A stretch of 64,000 bases of DNA from Desmonostoc vinosum HA7617-LM4 (lineage in GTDB: Bacteria > Cyanobacteriota > Cyanobacteriia > Cyanobacteriales > Nostocaceae), in contig JAHHHC010000003.1 of the NCBI GenBank assembly GCA_019359515.1, forward strand, positions 186,001-250,000. The letters are read 5' to 3'. A program made the position numbers and the translations under genes. Positions 35,704-46,522 of the stretch are shown here, piece after piece. The notes beneath the pieces are model-generated. The model ran no database searches and was not told the DNA's origin. It worked only from the letters and a program-made list of their open reading frames with translations. Position 1 is the first letter of the stretch. Each line of letters opens with the position of its first letter.

Positions 35704-35715
35704 ATAATCAAGCAA

Positions 35716-35970
35716 ATGAAAATTGTGTCTTTTAGCGAGGCGAGAAATAACCTCAAGGCTGTTTTAGACCGAGTGGTGGAAGATGCTGACTATACTATCA
35801 TCACCAGACGGGATGCAGAGGATGCTGTAGTGATGTCCCTAGAGTTATTTGATAGTTTGCTAGAGACTGTTCATTTACTCAAGTCTCCCGCTAATGCCAC
35901 CCATTTAGAGCTTTCTATTGCTCAGTTCAAGCAGGGGAAAGTGGTGGAGCAAAATTTATTGGATGACTAG
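35716..35970 (+). CDS. yefM: YefM/Phd family antitoxin
   Basis: 84 residues from the ATG at 35716. The pattern MKIVSFSEARNNLKAVLDRV...TIITRRDAEDAVVMSLELFDSLLETVHLL is the Phd/YefM DNA-binding fold. The C-terminal tail (HLELSIAQFKQGKVVEQNLL) would bind and neutralise the toxin. It overlaps yoeB by 8 bases, so the two are coupled. TGTACA operator sites lie just upstream. Confidence 0.93.
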   Translation: MKIVSFSEARNNLKAVLDRVVEDADYTIITRRDAEDAVVMSLELFDSLLETVHLLKSPANATHLELSIAQFKQGKVVEQNLLDD

Positions 35971-36229
35971 AAAGCTAGTATGGACAGATGAGGCTTGGAA
36001 CGATTATTTATATTGGCAAGGGCAAGACAAGAAAACATTAAAACGAATCAACAAGCTGATTGAGGCAACAATCAGACTACCGTTTGAGGGGATGGGAAAG
36101 CCAGAAGCTCTAAGAGAGAATCTAACTGGCTTTTGGTCACGGCGAATTGATGATACAAATCGCTTAGTTTATGCAGTGGATGATGAGTATTTAACGATTA
36201 TTGCTTGTCGATACCACTATTCTGATTGA
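35963..36229 (+). CDS. yoeB: YoeB/Txe family toxin (ribosome-dependent mRNA interferase)
   Basis: 88 residues from the ATG at 35963. Family residues are in place: WTDEAWNDYLYWQGQD, Glu in GKPEAL, Arg in SRRID and the C-terminal His in CRYHY, corresponding to the catalytic Glu, Arg and His of E. coli YoeB. It cleaves mRNA in the ribosomal A site. It appears intact and is paired with yefM. Confidence 0.94.
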   Translation: MTRKLVWTDEAWNDYLYWQGQDKKTLKRINKLIEATIRLPFEGMGKPEALRENLTGFWSRRIDDTNRLVYAVDDEYLTIIACRYHYSD

Positions 36230-36351
36230 TATCCTCCTTAATCTTTCTCGGTAATCTATAATATGACAGTTGATAACAATATCTGCTTCAAACTCATGTT
36301 TAAAATTTATCAACAAGTGACTATGATTGTTTAGGTTATTGGTCGCTTAGT

Positions 36352-36405
36352 ACAAAACTAAAAATAGCTAATCGCTAGTTTTAAAATCACCAGCAATTAG
36401 CTATT
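36352..36405 (-). terminator. Intrinsic terminator of the atp operon
   Basis: Stem AATAGCTAAT with ATTAGCTATT (one bulge, inner GCT/AGC), then TTTTTAGTTTT on the minus strand, 23 bases past the gamma-subunit stop. Confidence 0.75.
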
Positions 36406-36427
36406 AGTAATAGTTAGCAATTGAGTT

Positions 36428-37375
36428 CTAAGTCAGGGCTTCAGCACCACCAACAACCTCAAGCAGTTCTTGAGTAATGGCGGCTTGACGGGCTTTGTTG
36501 TAAACCAAAGATAAAGTTTTAATCAATTCACCAGCGTTTTCACTGGCGTTACTCATAGCTGTCATCCGTGCAGCTAGTTCGCTAGCGGCTGATTCCTGTA
36601 GTGCCCGTAATAACTGGTTACTTAAATATAGAGGTAACAGAGAGTCGAGGATTTGTACAGGGTCTTGCTCGAAAATCATGTCACGGGGCAAAGGACGGAC
36701 TTGGCTAGTGACTTTTTGCCGTTCAACTTGAAATTGACCACCACGGGTTGTCAGGCGAAAGACTTCATCATCGGCTGCTTCTAGACCTTGAGGGTCAAGA
36801 GGAAGCAGGGTTTGCACGACGGGACGAGAGCTAACCAAAGAGACGAATCTGGTATAAATTAGCTCAATGCGGTCTACTTTTTCTGATAAGAATAGCGAAA
36901 GTAGTTGGTCGGCAATTTGGGTGGCTTCGGCGGCGGTGGGAATTTGCTCTAAACCGCTGTAAGTAGCATCAATTGGCTGATCGCGGCGTTGAAAGTACTG
37001 TGTAGCTTTGCGCCCGACAATCACAAATGTGTAGTCTAGGCCCTCGGCTTTGATTTCTTTGGCGCGATTTTCAGCGCGACGGATGACGTTACTATTGTAA
37101 CCGCCACACAAACCGCGATCGCCTGAGATGACTAATAGCCCCACTGATTTAACTTGCCGTTTTTTGAGCAGTGGTAGGGTAACATCTTCAAATTTGAGAC
37201 GTGTTTGTAAGCCGTAGAGGACTTGTGCTAGCCTGTCTGCAAAGGGGCGGGTCGCAATCACTTGTTCTTGGGCGCGACGTACTCTCGCAGCAGCCACCAG
37301 ACGCATGGCTTCTGTAATTTTTTTGGTGTTTTTGACCGACTGAATGCGATCGCGTATTGCTTTAAGATTGGGCAT
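36428..37375 (-). CDS. atpG: ATP synthase F1 gamma subunit
   Basis: 315 residues (named atpC in cyanobacterial usage). The N-terminal helix [36 protein letters not shown] and the C-terminal [21 protein letters not shown]...[19 protein letters not shown] form the rotor shaft. It carries the cyanobacterial/plastid insertion region (about 190-235) that separates it from bacterial homologues. It is the last gene of the atp1 operon; a hairpin terminator follows. Confidence 0.97.
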   Translation of the reverse strand: MPNLKAIRDRIQSVKNTKKITEAMRLVAAARVRRAQEQVIATRPFADRLAQVLYGLQTRLKFEDVTLPLLKKRQVKSVGLLVISGDRGLCGGYNSNVIRRAENRAKEIKAEGLDYTFVIVGRKATQYFQRRDQPIDATYSGLEQIPTAAEATQIADQLLSLFLSEKVDRIELIYTRFVSLVSSRPVVQTLLPLDPQGLEAADDEVFRLTTRGGQFQVERQKVTSQVRPLPRDMIFEQDPVQILDSLLPLYLSNQLLRALQESAASELAARMTAMSNASENAGELIKTLSLVYNKARQAAITQELLEVVGGAEALT

Positions 37376-37512
37376 GATTTTGTCCTTGGTTCTTAGTCAC
37401 TTGTCCTCTGTTACAAAGTTATGAGCGCCGGAAGTCGGCAACCATACTTTGCGCTTCGTCATTAGCCATTAAATTATTTACTAATGACTAATGACCAATG
37501 ACCGTTGACTAA

Positions 37513-39033
37513 TTACGCTGTTGCTTTGAAGGTCTTTTTGTATTCGGTGAGTGCTGTTTTGAGAGCGGCTTCTTCAGCATCGCCTAGTGCTTTTGAGGCT
37601 TGCACTGCTTGGGCGTACTGAGTGTTACCGGTCTTCAAATAATCACGTAGACCTCTAGTAAAGGTGGTGACTTTATCTACAGGGACATCATCTAAGTAAC
37701 CGTTGATACCAGCGTAGAGGATTGCTACTTGCTCATATACAGCGAGGGGAGCGTTTTGTGGCTGCTTGAGTAATTCCCGCAATCGTTGACCTCGTGCTAA
37801 TTGGTCTTGAGTAGCTTTGTCTAAGTCAGAAGCAAATTGTGCGAAGGCTTGCAAATCGTCAAATTGTGCCAGTTCCAATTTAATTTTACCGGCAACTTTT
37901 TTCATGGCTTTGGTTTGAGCCGCAGAACCCACACGGGATACGGAGATACCGGGGTTGACAGCGGGACGCACACCAGCGTTGAACAAGTCAGAAGACAAGA
38001 AGATCTGACCATCGGTAATAGAAATAACATTGGTGGGGATGTATGCGGATACGTCACCTGCTTGGGTTTCAATAATTGGTAGGGCGGTCATGCTACCTTT
38101 ACCCAGTTCGTCACTCAGCTTAGCTGCTCTTTCTAACAAGCGAGAGTGAATGTAGAATACATCTCCGGGGTAAGCTTCGCGTCCGGGTGGGCGACGTAAT
38201 AGCAGGGACATTTGGCGATATGCTTGGGCTTGCTTGGAGAGGTCATCGTAAATTACGAGGGTAGCTTTGCCCTTGTACATGAAGTACTCAGCAATCGTTG
38301 CGCCTGTGTAGGGAGCCAAGAATTGTAGGGTTGCTGGTTCACTGGCGTTAGCGGCGACGACAACGGTGTAGTCCATTGCGCCTTTTTCTTGTAGTGTTTG
38401 CACTACGTTGGCAACGGTGGAAGCTTTTTGACCGACAGCAACGTAGACACAAACTACATCTTCTGATTTTTGGTTGATGATTGTGTCGATCGCGATCGCG
38501 GTTTTGCCGGTTTGGCGGTCTCCAATAATCAATTCTCGCTGTCCACGACCGATGGGAATCATCGAGTCGATAGCTGTGATCCCTGTTTGCATGGGTTCGT
38601 GTACAGATCGACGCGCTACGATACCGGGTGCTGGAGATTCAATCAAACGGCTTTCTGAGGTTTTGATATCTCCCTTACCATCGATGGGACGACCCAAAGC
38701 GTCCACAACGCGTCCAATCAAGGCTTCTCCTACGGGGACTTGAGCAATTCTGCCAGTAGCTTTAACTGAGCTACCTTCTTGAATTTCATGACCTTCACCC
38801 ATTAGCACCGCGCCGACGTTGTCTTCTTCTAAGTTTTGGGCGATGCCAACTGTACCGTCTTCAAATTCTAGCAGTTCTCCCGCCATAGCCTTGTCCAGAC
38901 CATAGATCCGGGCAATACCGTCGCCAACTTGGAGAACAGTACCGACGTTAGCAACTTTGACATCTTGGTCGTATTGCTCGATTTGTTGTTGGATAATGCT
39001 GCTGATTTCGTCTGGTCTAATTGATATGCTCAT
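37513..39033 (-). CDS. atpA: ATP synthase F1 alpha subunit
   Basis: 506 residues. The non-catalytic nucleotide site has Walker [12 protein letters not shown], and the SVS(R)VGSAAQ arginine-finger region is present ([17 protein letters not shown]). Full length for the family. Upstream is atpH (64 bases), downstream atpG after a short repeat (AATGACTAATGACC) at about 37475-37512. It works in the thylakoid and plasma membrane F1 head. Confidence 0.99.
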   Translation of the reverse strand: MSISIRPDEISSIIQQQIEQYDQDVKVANVGTVLQVGDGIARIYGLDKAMAGELLEFEDGTVGIAQNLEEDNVGAVLMGEGHEIQEGSSVKATGRIAQVPVGEALIGRVVDALGRPIDGKGDIKTSESRLIESPAPGIVARRSVHEPMQTGITAIDSMIPIGRGQRELIIGDRQTGKTAIAIDTIINQKSEDVVCVYVAVGQKASTVANVVQTLQEKGAMDYTVVVAANASEPATLQFLAPYTGATIAEYFMYKGKATLVIYDDLSKQAQAYRQMSLLLRRPPGREAYPGDVFYIHSRLLERAAKLSDELGKGSMTALPIIETQAGDVSAYIPTNVISITDGQIFLSSDLFNAGVRPAVNPGISVSRVGSAAQTKAMKKVAGKIKLELAQFDDLQAFAQFASDLDKATQDQLARGQRLRELLKQPQNAPLAVYEQVAILYAGINGYLDDVPVDKVTTFTRGLRDYLKTGNTQYAQAVQASKALGDAEEAALKTALTEYKKTFKATA

Positions 39034-39097
39034 GTGTCTATCTTTTTTCTTTCGGGACAGAAGAATTGATGAGAATTTGGCATTGTGTGCAGCGTGA

Positions 39098-39652
39098 CTA
39101 GCTACTGGTTAAACGCAAGGAAAGGCGACGTAGCTGACCCTTTAAACTAGCGTCAATTACCTGAGAACCGACTTTGATGATTACACCACCAATTAATTCG
39201 CTATCTATCTTAGTTTCCAGTTCTACTTGACGAGCGCTGGTGATGGCGAGAATCTTTTGTTGTACTGTTTGCTGTTGAGCTTCTGTCAGAGGAACAGCTG
39301 AAGTAACTTCTGCTAATACTGTTTGATTCAGCTGCCGCAACAAAGCCAAATATTGCTTTAAGATTGCATCCAAGAACGCAATCCGCCGTCTGTCTACCAG
39401 CAGCAACAAAAAGTTACGTAAGTAGGGGCTAGCGCCTTCGCCAACTATCCGTCTAATTACTGCTTTTTTGTTTTCAGCTTGAATAAAGGGATTGCTGATC
39501 AAGTTACGTAGCTGTTGGTTTTCAGAAAGGAGGCTCAGTAAAGTCCGGGCATCTTCTCCGAACTGTTCTGTTGAGTTTTGCGATTGGGCGATTGATAATA
39601 GTGCCTGTGCATAGGGCTGGGCCACTTCGGCTGTCGCTATGTTACTTGTCAT
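39098..39652 (-). CDS. atpH: ATP synthase F1 delta subunit
   Basis: 184 residues (atpD in cyanobacterial usage). Family blocks: [13 protein letters not shown]-like [38 protein letters not shown] and the C-terminal [29 protein letters not shown]-like [22 protein letters not shown]. It links the F1 head to the peripheral stalk. The start overlaps the atpF stop by 4 bases. Confidence 0.98.
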   Translation of the reverse strand: MTSNIATAEVAQPYAQALLSIAQSQNSTEQFGEDARTLLSLLSENQQLRNLISNPFIQAENKKAVIRRIVGEGASPYLRNFLLLLVDRRRIAFLDAILKQYLALLRQLNQTVLAEVTSAVPLTEAQQQTVQQKILAITSARQVELETKIDSELIGGVIIKVGSQVIDASLKGQLRRLSLRLTSS

Positions 39653-40212
39653 ACTCCGCCTCCTAATTGTGCGATGCTACGGTCAATTAAAATTTGCTGA
39701 GCATCGTCGGCAATTCCGCCTTTTAGTTGCGACTCGACTTTTTGTAATGCTAAAGCTACTACCCGCTGGCGCAATTGAGCGATCGCTCGCTCGGTTTCGG
39801 TATTTAAATCTGCTGCGGCTGTTTGCTTCAAGCGCTCTACGTCTTGCGCTGCTCGCTCTAGGAGGGCTGTTTTCGCTGTTTGGGCGTTTTCTTCGGCTGT
39901 TTTGCGGATGCGTTGCGCCTCTGCTTGAGCTTGAGTCAACTGCTCTTGTGCCTGGGAAAGAGCAATTTGTGCCTCTTTTAAGCGTCCTTCTGCTTCGTGA
40001 ATTACGGTTTCAATATTTGACCGTCGCTCATTGAGGATATTGCTTAAAACTTTGCGTCCGAAGTAGAATAATATGCCAATCAGAATCGCTAGGTTAATTA
40101 GGTTGGTCTCAAATAAGTCTATGTTTAGACCGAAACCACCTTCTGCTGCGCCTTCTGCCATCTCAGAATGAGCTTCTGCGGCAAGTAATAATAAAGTCCC
40201 CATGTTACTCAT
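39649..40212 (-). CDS. atpF: ATP synthase F0 b subunit
   Basis: 187 residues. One N-terminal membrane helix ([17 protein letters not shown]) is followed by a long charged coiled coil (residues about 60-160) forming half of the peripheral stalk with b'. An internal ATG three codons in is an alternative start. It overlaps atpH by ATGA, a sign of translational coupling. Confidence 0.98.
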   Translation of the reverse strand: MSNMGTLLLLAAEAHSEMAEGAAEGGFGLNIDLFETNLINLAILIGILFYFGRKVLSNILNERRSNIETVIHEAEGRLKEAQIALSQAQEQLTQAQAEAQRIRKTAEENAQTAKTALLERAAQDVERLKQTAAADLNTETERAIAQLRQRVVALALQKVESQLKGGIADDAQQILIDRSIAQLGGGV

Positions 40213-40397
40213 TTACAAGTGCGCTGCTTGCTAATTACGGTTGTCTTCTCCCGAAGGAAAAAAGTGCCTTTTTTGACACTTAAATCTAGCGCTCTGGTAC
40301 TATTGCCCAGCTACGCATATACTGTTACTGATACAGTGCTGAGCAATGAGTGCTAAGTTCAGCACTCAGTACTCCTGAAAGAACCAGCTTTGCGAGC

Positions 40398-40829
40398 TTA
40401 TCTAACTAAAGCTGAACCCAATAGTTTTTGTAGAATCTGCGTACTGAGAGCATCAACTCGTTGCTCTAAGGTACGCATAGCTTCCTGCTTTTGTTGCTCT
40501 ATTTCAATCGCAGCTTGTTCTCGCTGAGCTTGAGCTTCTTTTTGGGCTTCAGCGATTTTTTCGGCAGTAATTTTCTTCGCTTCAACTTGAGCTGCTTCTA
40601 CAGTCGCTTGCGATTGTCTGCGAGCTTCTGCTAGTTGCTGCTCATATTCAGCGGTTAAACGCTCAGCTTTTGCTAGGCGTTCTTGTGCTTCCAAGTTGTT
40701 CGTTCGGATGTAGGTATCGCGATCGTCTAGGACTTTGGTCAGTGGCTTATAGAAAATTACGTTCAGCAAAGCTGCTAATAGCAGGAACTGCAATGCCATG
40801 AAGGGCAAGGTCGCATCGAAATCAAACAT
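40398..40829 (-). CDS. atpF2: ATP synthase F0 b' subunit
   Basis: 143 residues (atpG in cyanobacterial usage). N-terminal membrane helix [23 protein letters not shown], then a coiled coil rich in Glu, Lys and Ala. The b/b' pair of separate genes is typical of photosynthetic bacteria and plastids. It lies between atpE and atpF. Confidence 0.97.
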   Translation of the reverse strand: MFDFDATLPFMALQFLLLAALLNVIFYKPLTKVLDDRDTYIRTNNLEAQERLAKAERLTAEYEQQLAEARRQSQATVEAAQVEAKKITAEKIAEAQKEAQAQREQAAIEIEQQKQEAMRTLEQRVDALSTQILQKLLGSALVR

Positions 40830-41226
40830 TTCTCTCCTCTTTGGCTGGAGTAGCAGTTTTCATGGCTAGCAACATCATCCAACCTTTCATAATTTTAGAG
40901 ACCCATAGCCAATAAGGGTCAACTACATCAGAACGACTAGAAATCAGTTGTCAGTTACTTGTACTGAGCGTACTCCTACGCTTAAGCAAGCTACGCGCAG
41001 TGTCTCCGCTAGGAGAAATCGAAGTGTCAGTTATCAGTTATCAGAGTTTTACTGAGTTTTCCACTTCATAGAAGTGGATGTTTAAGCTAGGGTTTTAATC
41101 CTAAAGCTCAAGTCTTTGATAACTGTTCACTGTTGATTTTTCACTGATTTTAATACTCAGAATTTTGAGATTAATTTGTAGAGGCGTGATGGTTCACGTC
41201 TCCACACTCACAAAAACTTTTAGGCC
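40830..41226. other. Intergenic gap within the atp operon, repeat-bearing
   Basis: Contains the interspersed GCTACGCGCAGTGTCTCCGC-type motif near 40970-41010, runs of TCAGTTATCAGTTATCAG near 41026-41042, and an inverted AGGCGTGA/TCACGTCT stretch near 41180-41200. No gene. Confidence 0.55.
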
Positions 41227-41514
<288 letters not shown>

Positions 41515-41599
41515 TTAACTACAGACGTGTTTTTTACGCTGCACCAAGTTCTCTAAATCGCTGTTGCGATGGAACTGTGCTATCAACTGAGAAGCTTAT

Positions 41600-42361
41600 T
41601 TAATGCTCCTCATGCTCTTCTCCACCATGTCCCTCCATGGCCTCATGAATGTATGCTCCAGCTAGGGTAGCAAACACCAAAGCTTGAATGGCGCTGGTAA
41701 ATAAACCCAAAGCCATTACAGGCAAAGGCACAAATAGAGGAACTAGTAGAACCAATACCGCTACAACCAATTCATCCGCCAATATATTTCCGAAAAGACG
41801 GAAGCTAAGGGAGAGAGGCTTGGTAAAATCTTCTAGAATTGCGATCGGCAGTAAAACAGGTGTCGGCTCTATATATTTTTTAAAGTAGCCCAGACCCCGC
41901 TTGCTAAAACCTGCGTAAAAATACGCCAAAGAGGTTAGCAATGCCAATGCCACAGTCGTATTGATGTCGTTAGTGGGAGCTGCCAATTCACCCGATGGCA
42001 GTTTGATTAGCTTCCAAGGAATCAGTGCCCCCGACCAGTTTGACACGAAGATAAACAAAAATAATGTGCCAATAAAAGGCACCCAGGGGCGGTATTCTTT
42101 CTCACCAAGTTGGTTTTTTGCCAAATCCCTGATAAATTCTAGGGCATATTCCATCAAGTTTTGGATGCCGGTGGGAACTCTCTGGATGTTGCGAGTCGCT
42201 GCTAGTGAAGCTAATACTAGAATGCTAATCACAAACCACGAGGTAAGAAAAACTTGCCCATGAATTTTAAGATTGCCCAATTGCCAGTAGAAATGATGAC
42301 CTACTTCTAATTCGGCTAGGGGAAAAGAATTAAAGGCGTTTAAGACACTAAGCATTTGCAT
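41600..42361 (-). CDS. atpB: ATP synthase F0 a subunit
   Basis: 253 residues, multi-pass. The essential Arg lies in [18 protein letters not shown], and the C-terminal [23 protein letters not shown] has the conserved Gln and Glu/His residues of the proton path. The His/Glu-rich tail is GGEEHEEH. An in-frame ATG two codons in is an alternative start. Confidence 0.98.
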   Translation of the reverse strand: MQMLSVLNAFNSFPLAELEVGHHFYWQLGNLKIHGQVFLTSWFVISILVLASLAATRNIQRVPTGIQNLMEYALEFIRDLAKNQLGEKEYRPWVPFIGTLFLFIFVSNWSGALIPWKLIKLPSGELAAPTNDINTTVALALLTSLAYFYAGFSKRGLGYFKKYIEPTPVLLPIAILEDFTKPLSLSFRLFGNILADELVVAVLVLLVPLFVPLPVMALGLFTSAIQALVFATLAGAYIHEAMEGHGGEEHEEH

Positions 42362-42422
42362 TCTTCAAGCATTTCCCCAACGAGCGAGGATGGGATTATT
42401 GTCTTTAGTGAGCCTGACTTGT

Positions 42423-42902
42423 TTAAGAATCAGGAACTAACGCAGTTTGCACCATGTAGACGAGGAGCGTGGCTTTGTAAGTGAGAAATCCCAAGAATAT
42501 GGGCACGATATGTAGTTCGCGCCATTGAGTTGCTAATACAATCAACCCAATAAACAGAGCAAAACGAGTTTTACTCAAACGCTGTTTTTCACTACCAAGT
42601 TGCTCGACATCTTTAGCCAGCATTCTTAAGTAAACCACACCTGTACACGCTCCAATCAAATAATTCAGAGCAATGTTTAAGGAATAAAAAATCCATACAG
42701 AGATAAAAATAATCCCCGTTAAGACAAGTGTGATGAGCAATAACTTCTGGTAGAGTTGGTGAAACTCTCCCATCGAGTTCGCTGATTCTTTGTCAACAGA
42801 ACCAGATTCAGCATCTTCTTTTGTTGTCGGCGTGGGTGCGATTGATTCTTCTGACAAGCTCACGGGACTTGAAACCAGTACAGTTAAATAAGATGACTGC
42901 AC
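42423..42902 (-). CDS. atpI: ATP synthase accessory protein AtpI
   Basis: 159 residues from a GTG; an ATG at 42773 (residue 44, [12 protein letters not shown]) would give the more usual length of about 116. Four membrane segments are present. AtpI helps c-ring assembly and possibly Mg2+ handling. It is the first gene of the atp operon. Confidence 0.9.
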   Translation of the reverse strand: MQSSYLTVLVSSPVSLSEESIAPTPTTKEDAESGSVDKESANSMGEFHQLYQKLLLITLVLTGIIFISVWIFYSLNIALNYLIGACTGVVYLRMLAKDVEQLGSEKQRLSKTRFALFIGLIVLATQWRELHIVPIFLGFLTYKATLLVYMVQTALVPDS

Positions 42903-43204
42903 ATTCAGTCAGCTGAATCATATCACGATCCGGTAACAATACTTTAGAAAAAAACAATTAACTTCTTGTCAGCAAGTAGTCACAATCAATTAGCACTCCG
43001 TTACAGCAAGAAATTGATGTAGAATTTTATTGTTATAAATAATACTTAAATATTCATATACAGCATCATTGGCATTTTGGTAGTTTAATGCACACAAGAT
43101 TAACTATAATCAGTCAATTATTTTGATCATCTGGTGAAATTAATTCTGCGTTACCCGAAATCTTTGTAGAGACGCTTCAAAAGCGCGTCTCTACTACTTT
43201 TAAA
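42903..43204. other. Intergenic region upstream of atpI with a dispersed repeat
   Basis: From 43135 to 43197 it holds a repeat whose first 26 bases (starting TGAAATTAATTCTGCG) are identical to 60584-60609, followed by a GTAGAGACGC hairpin. The rest is unique AT-rich DNA, probably including the atp promoter. Confidence 0.55.
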
Positions 43205-43208
43205 TAAA

Positions 43209-43252
43209 AAATGCCCCTTAAACAGCATTGCGCTTAAACTCTAGGGGCATTT
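43209..43252 (-). terminator. Intrinsic terminator of the PEP-CTERM gene
   Basis: Arms AAATGCCCC (43209-43217) and GGGGCATTT (43244-43252), followed by TTTATTTA on the minus strand, just past the stop. Confidence 0.75.
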
Positions 43253-43272
43253 AATCTTGTATTAATTCGCTA

Positions 43273-43827
43273 CTATGCTTTTTGGGAAGCTGCTTGCTTA
43301 CGCTTCATCCAGAAACCAAAGCCTAAAGCGATCGCAGATCCACCAATTGTAAATGGTTCGGGAACTGCTGGCCCTAAGACTTGACCGGAAAATTCTGTCA
43401 GACGTTCGCTAAAGGTGCCAGGGTTTCTACGGATGAGAGACCAATCTACTAAAGCGGTTTTGGTAGCAGAACTGAATATGGAAAAGTAAAGAGTCGGGGC
43501 TAATGTGTCTACTTTACCGTTCGCAGCGAAATTGATATTTTGAAAAACAGCAGATTCAGTTGTTGTACCTAAAACAGAGGCTCTGCTGGGATTAGCAACT
43601 GTAGCACCAGTTACACCAAATAATCCTTCAAGATACCATAGTGAGCCTGTTCTTAGTCTTTCAAAATCACCAGGCAAGTTAGCAGAATCGAACTCAATCG
43701 CGTAATCATATCTGTTGCCAGACTGACCTTGGAACACGACACTAGCAGCTTGTGCAGGTTTGCTAACCGCAGCGAAACAAAGGGCAACACCAGCAGTGGC
43801 AATACCCAGATTTGTAGCTAACTTCAT
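43273..43827 (-). CDS. PEP-CTERM sorting domain protein
   Basis: 184 residues. Signal peptide at 1-27 (ending AQA), a beta-rich mature region, and a C-terminal sorting signal VPEPFTIGGSAIALGFGFWMKRKQ (about 153-176: motif, hydrophobic stretch, basic end). Such proteins are processed by an exosortase and go to the outer surface or sheath. The substrate role is unknown. It has its own terminator. Confidence 0.88.
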   Translation of the reverse strand: MKLATNLGIATAGVALCFAAVSKPAQAASVVFQGQSGNRYDYAIEFDSANLPGDFERLRTGSLWYLEGLFGVTGATVANPSRASVLGTTTESAVFQNINFAANGKVDTLAPTLYFSIFSSATKTALVDWSLIRRNPGTFSERLTEFSGQVLGPAVPEPFTIGGSAIALGFGFWMKRKQAASQKA

Positions 43828-44334
43828 GAGAAAAGTCTCCTAAATTAGGATTTGATAATTACTGTGTAAACTCGTAGGGGATTTCTCTAGAACTGTAATC
43901 TTTTAACGTTTATACACATAGAACAAGCAAGTATTTTTGACTAAATCTTTAATTTTGAGTGAGATTTGTAAAAATAGTGTAAATCTATACTTGAAAATTG
44001 CGCTGGTTTGCCAGTGTCTTCAAATGTATCGAGTGTTACAGGAAATTATCTCTGAAGGAGTTTTAGAGAACCTTACTACTCAGTAGAAGGCTCTGTGCTG
44101 ATAGCTTCAATTTTTATTGATCGCTAATTGCTAAAATGCGATCGCTATACAATGTAATTTGCTGCAAAATACTGCCTACGATATATCTAAGCTTAACTAT
44201 TCAGGGTTTCAAACCTTTATTCGGTATTTATCTTAGTAGTTTGTCAAATGGAAATTGAAGGTTCGTAGTCAGGACTTTAGTCCTAACTACAAACTTACTC
44301 ATTCCTCAATTTAAACTTGACAAAGTATTTAGTT
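43828..44334. other. Intergenic region, mostly unique
   Basis: Holds a GCGATCGC-type site near 44138 and, at 44262-44292, the TTCGTAGTCAGGACTTTAGTCCT palindromic repeat also found near 33735. No gene seen. Confidence 0.45.
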
Positions 44335-44718
44335 TTAAAACTTATATCCTCTAGCAAGCCAGTATTGCCAATCTGCAAGCGCTTCTTGAGTTTCAGCATC
44401 AGCGTCAATTGCTTCTATGTCAGATAGCTTTGCAGAAAATACATCTTCATCCTTGCCTTGAGGATAAACTACTTCTACATACATGTCTTTCAGGCATTCG
44501 TCTTCTGGTGCCATTCCCAGCACTTCCACCTGTTTCTCCTCGACGGTAGATGATTTACGTGACTTTTTCTTCCACTTTGCCATAAAGGGAACATTCAAAG
44601 TATCGTCTAGGTAGTAATACCAACCCATCGCTCGTTCTTCTTTGTCATCATCGGTATCGACAATAATTTCTGTTTCGATACGATGCTCTCGGCTTTCATC
44701 GCGTTCAACACTAGGCAT
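44335..44718 (-). CDS. Calcium-binding protein, CcbP-like
   Basis: 127 residues, acidic. The pattern EHRIETEIIVDTDDDKEERAMGWYYYLDDTLNVPF and the C-terminal AETQEALADWQYWLARGYKF match the cyanobacterial CcbP family. In Anabaena CcbP binds Ca2+, and its fall in heterocysts (linked to HetR) raises free Ca2+ for differentiation. This family assignment is by pattern memory. No signal peptide, so it is cytosolic. It may be a paralogue rather than CcbP itself. Confidence 0.7.
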   Translation of the reverse strand: MPSVERDESREHRIETEIIVDTDDDKEERAMGWYYYLDDTLNVPFMAKWKKKSRKSSTVEEKQVEVLGMAPEDECLKDMYVEVVYPQGKDEDVFSAKLSDIEAIDADAETQEALADWQYWLARGYKF

Positions 44719-44988
44719 ACAAAAGAGGTTTGTGTATTATGCACCTTGATATGGTATACCGTTTTGGCAATTTCGTGTCAATTTTCTCTGTGTTTTCTCA
44801 ACCAAAATAATGAGGGAATAGGGAAAACTTCTCCTGTCAAAGACGCTGCTTCGGCTTCGCTCAGCAACTGCACATATAATTAAATGCACCCAATATCCTC
44901 AAGCATCGCCAGGGAAGTATGTCAAAATTCACTCATCAAAGAAAGAAACAGAGAACCGATAAAATCATTGGCCCAAGAACTAAATTTC

Positions 44989-45915
44989 ATGAGCATTATC
45001 GTTTTCGGCAGCATTAATATAGACCTAGTAGCGACAGTATCCAGGTTGCCCATCGCGAAAGAAACACTACTAGGGGAAAGTTTTTTGCAAGTACCAGGCG
45101 GTAAAGGTGCAAATCAAGCAGTAGCCTCAGCCCGCTTGGGAATTCCTACACAAATGGTAGGACGTGTAGGTTCACAAAGTTTCAGTGTGGAACTTGTCAA
45201 CAATTTACAAGCATCTGGTGTCAAAACTGATAACATTTTTCTAGATGACACGGTTAGTTCCGGGGTTGCCATGATCATTGTAGATCATGCTGGCGAGAAT
45301 CAAATTGTTGTGATTCCTGGCGCCAATGGACGTGTTAATCAACAAGATGTAGAACGATTACGCCCTTTGTTATCAAGAAGTTTGGCACTGCTTTTACAAC
45401 TAGAAATTCCCATTGCATCCGTGGTAGCAGCTGCCCAAGCAGCAAAAGATGCAAACATCAAAGTAATTCTCGATCCTGCACCCGCACCAACTGATTTACC
45501 AGCAGCACTTTACCCATTAGTAGACATTATCACGCCCAATGAGGTTGAAGCAGGTCAATTAGTGGGTTTTCCTGTGGACACAGAAGAAACAGCAGCCAAA
45601 GCCGCAGCGGTTTTATTGCAACGAGGTGTGAAATGTGCGATCGTTAAACTAGGCGCTAAAGGGGTTTTCTGTGCAACCGCCACAGAAAAATTCTTTGTAC
45701 CCGCATTCTCAGTTAATGCAGTTGACACAGTTGCCGCTGGTGATGCTTTTAATGGCGGTTTGGCAGTTGCGTTGGCAGAAGGGCTTTCTCTACATCAGGC
45801 GGTTGTTTGGGGTGCGGCGGCGGGTGCTTTGGCAACTACAAAACTAGGCGCACAAACTTCGCTACCAGATAGATTTACCCTTGATGCATTTCTCCAAGCA
45901 AAAGGTATTGTTTAA
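44989..45915 (+). CDS. rbsK: Ribokinase (PfkB family sugar kinase)
   Basis: 308 residues from the ATG at 44989; the upstream extension to 44884 has no homology. Family blocks: GSINIDLVATVSRLP, VPGGKGANQAVASARLG and the catalytic DTVAAGDAFNGGLAVALAEG with its Asp. It phosphorylates ribose to ribose 5-phosphate. Its stop codon is directly followed by TAATTCG heptamers. No ribose transporter is nearby. Confidence 0.93.
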   Translation: MSIIVFGSINIDLVATVSRLPIAKETLLGESFLQVPGGKGANQAVASARLGIPTQMVGRVGSQSFSVELVNNLQASGVKTDNIFLDDTVSSGVAMIIVDHAGENQIVVIPGANGRVNQQDVERLRPLLSRSLALLLQLEIPIASVVAAAQAAKDANIKVILDPAPAPTDLPAALYPLVDIITPNEVEAGQLVGFPVDTEETAAKAAAVLLQRGVKCAIVKLGAKGVFCATATEKFFVPAFSVNAVDTVAAGDAFNGGLAVALAEGLSLHQAVVWGAAAGALATTKLGAQTSLPDRFTLDAFLQAKGIV

Positions 45916-45965
45916 ATAATTCGTAATTCGTAATTCGTAATGACGCTCGTACCTCGCTACCGCTG
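45912..45965. repeat. Composite repeat with TAATTCG heptamers after the rbsK stop
   Basis: TTAAA, three TAATTCG units (45917-45937), TAATGACG, then GCTCGTACCTCGCTACCGCT core. The right side is shortened compared with the 7626 and 62383 copies. The rbsK TAA lies inside the TTAA. Confidence 0.7.
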
Positions 45966-46132
45966 AGGGTAATTGGGAATCAAGAGGACACGGGGACGCG
46001 GTGAGTGTAAATGAAAGTTTCTCCGCGTCTTCCCACACCTTGTTTTTGATAAAAAAGCGATAACTTCCTAGTGCTTTGCGACTACAGCTGTCTTATCGTA
46101 GGAACTGTGGTATTGATAAATTTATAGAGAAT

Positions 46133-46507
46133 ATGTTGACGAAGCGAAAAAGTCGCAGTGTTGCCGCCGTTTTAGCTTTTTCTGGCACACTAACCATTTC
46201 TGGATTACATAAATTTTATTTAGGACAGCCACTTTGGGGTATTCTATATGTCTTACTTTCTTGGACACCAATTCCCAAGGTAGCCAGTGCAATTGAGGGA
46301 GTGTGGTACTTAGCCCAAGATGAAGAAGCTTTTGATCGAAATTTTAATCTCGGTAAGTCGGCGCTCAAAAACTCCCAACAAGCCGGGAATCAGGTAAATA
46401 CAATTGCCAGTGCTTTACGCGAGTTAGACGCGCTGCGCCAGGATGGACTTATCTCTGAGTATGAATTTGAGCAAAAACGCCGTCAGTTATTAGATCAGAT
46501 TTCTTGA
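46133..46507 (+). CDS. TM2 domain membrane protein
   Basis: 124 residues from the ATG at 46133. The TM2 pattern is AAVLAFSGTLTISGLHKFYLGQPLWGILYVLLSWTP: two helices joined by a Gly-x-His-x-Phe-Tyr-Leu-Gly turn. The C-terminal part is a SHOCT-like segment (LRELDALRQDGLISEYEFEQKRRQLLDQI). Function unknown. It lies 15 bases before the HhH gene, so the two are probably cotranscribed. Confidence 0.82.
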   Translation: MLTKRKSRSVAAVLAFSGTLTISGLHKFYLGQPLWGILYVLLSWTPIPKVASAIEGVWYLAQDEEAFDRNFNLGKSALKNSQQAGNQVNTIASALRELDALRQDGLISEYEFEQKRRQLLDQIS

Positions 46508-46522
46508 CAAAAGCAATAATTT

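Noticed and set aside
33006-36229. Integrative element inserted in ssrA
   Set aside because: No integrase gene and no repeated copy of the ssrA 3' end within the window.
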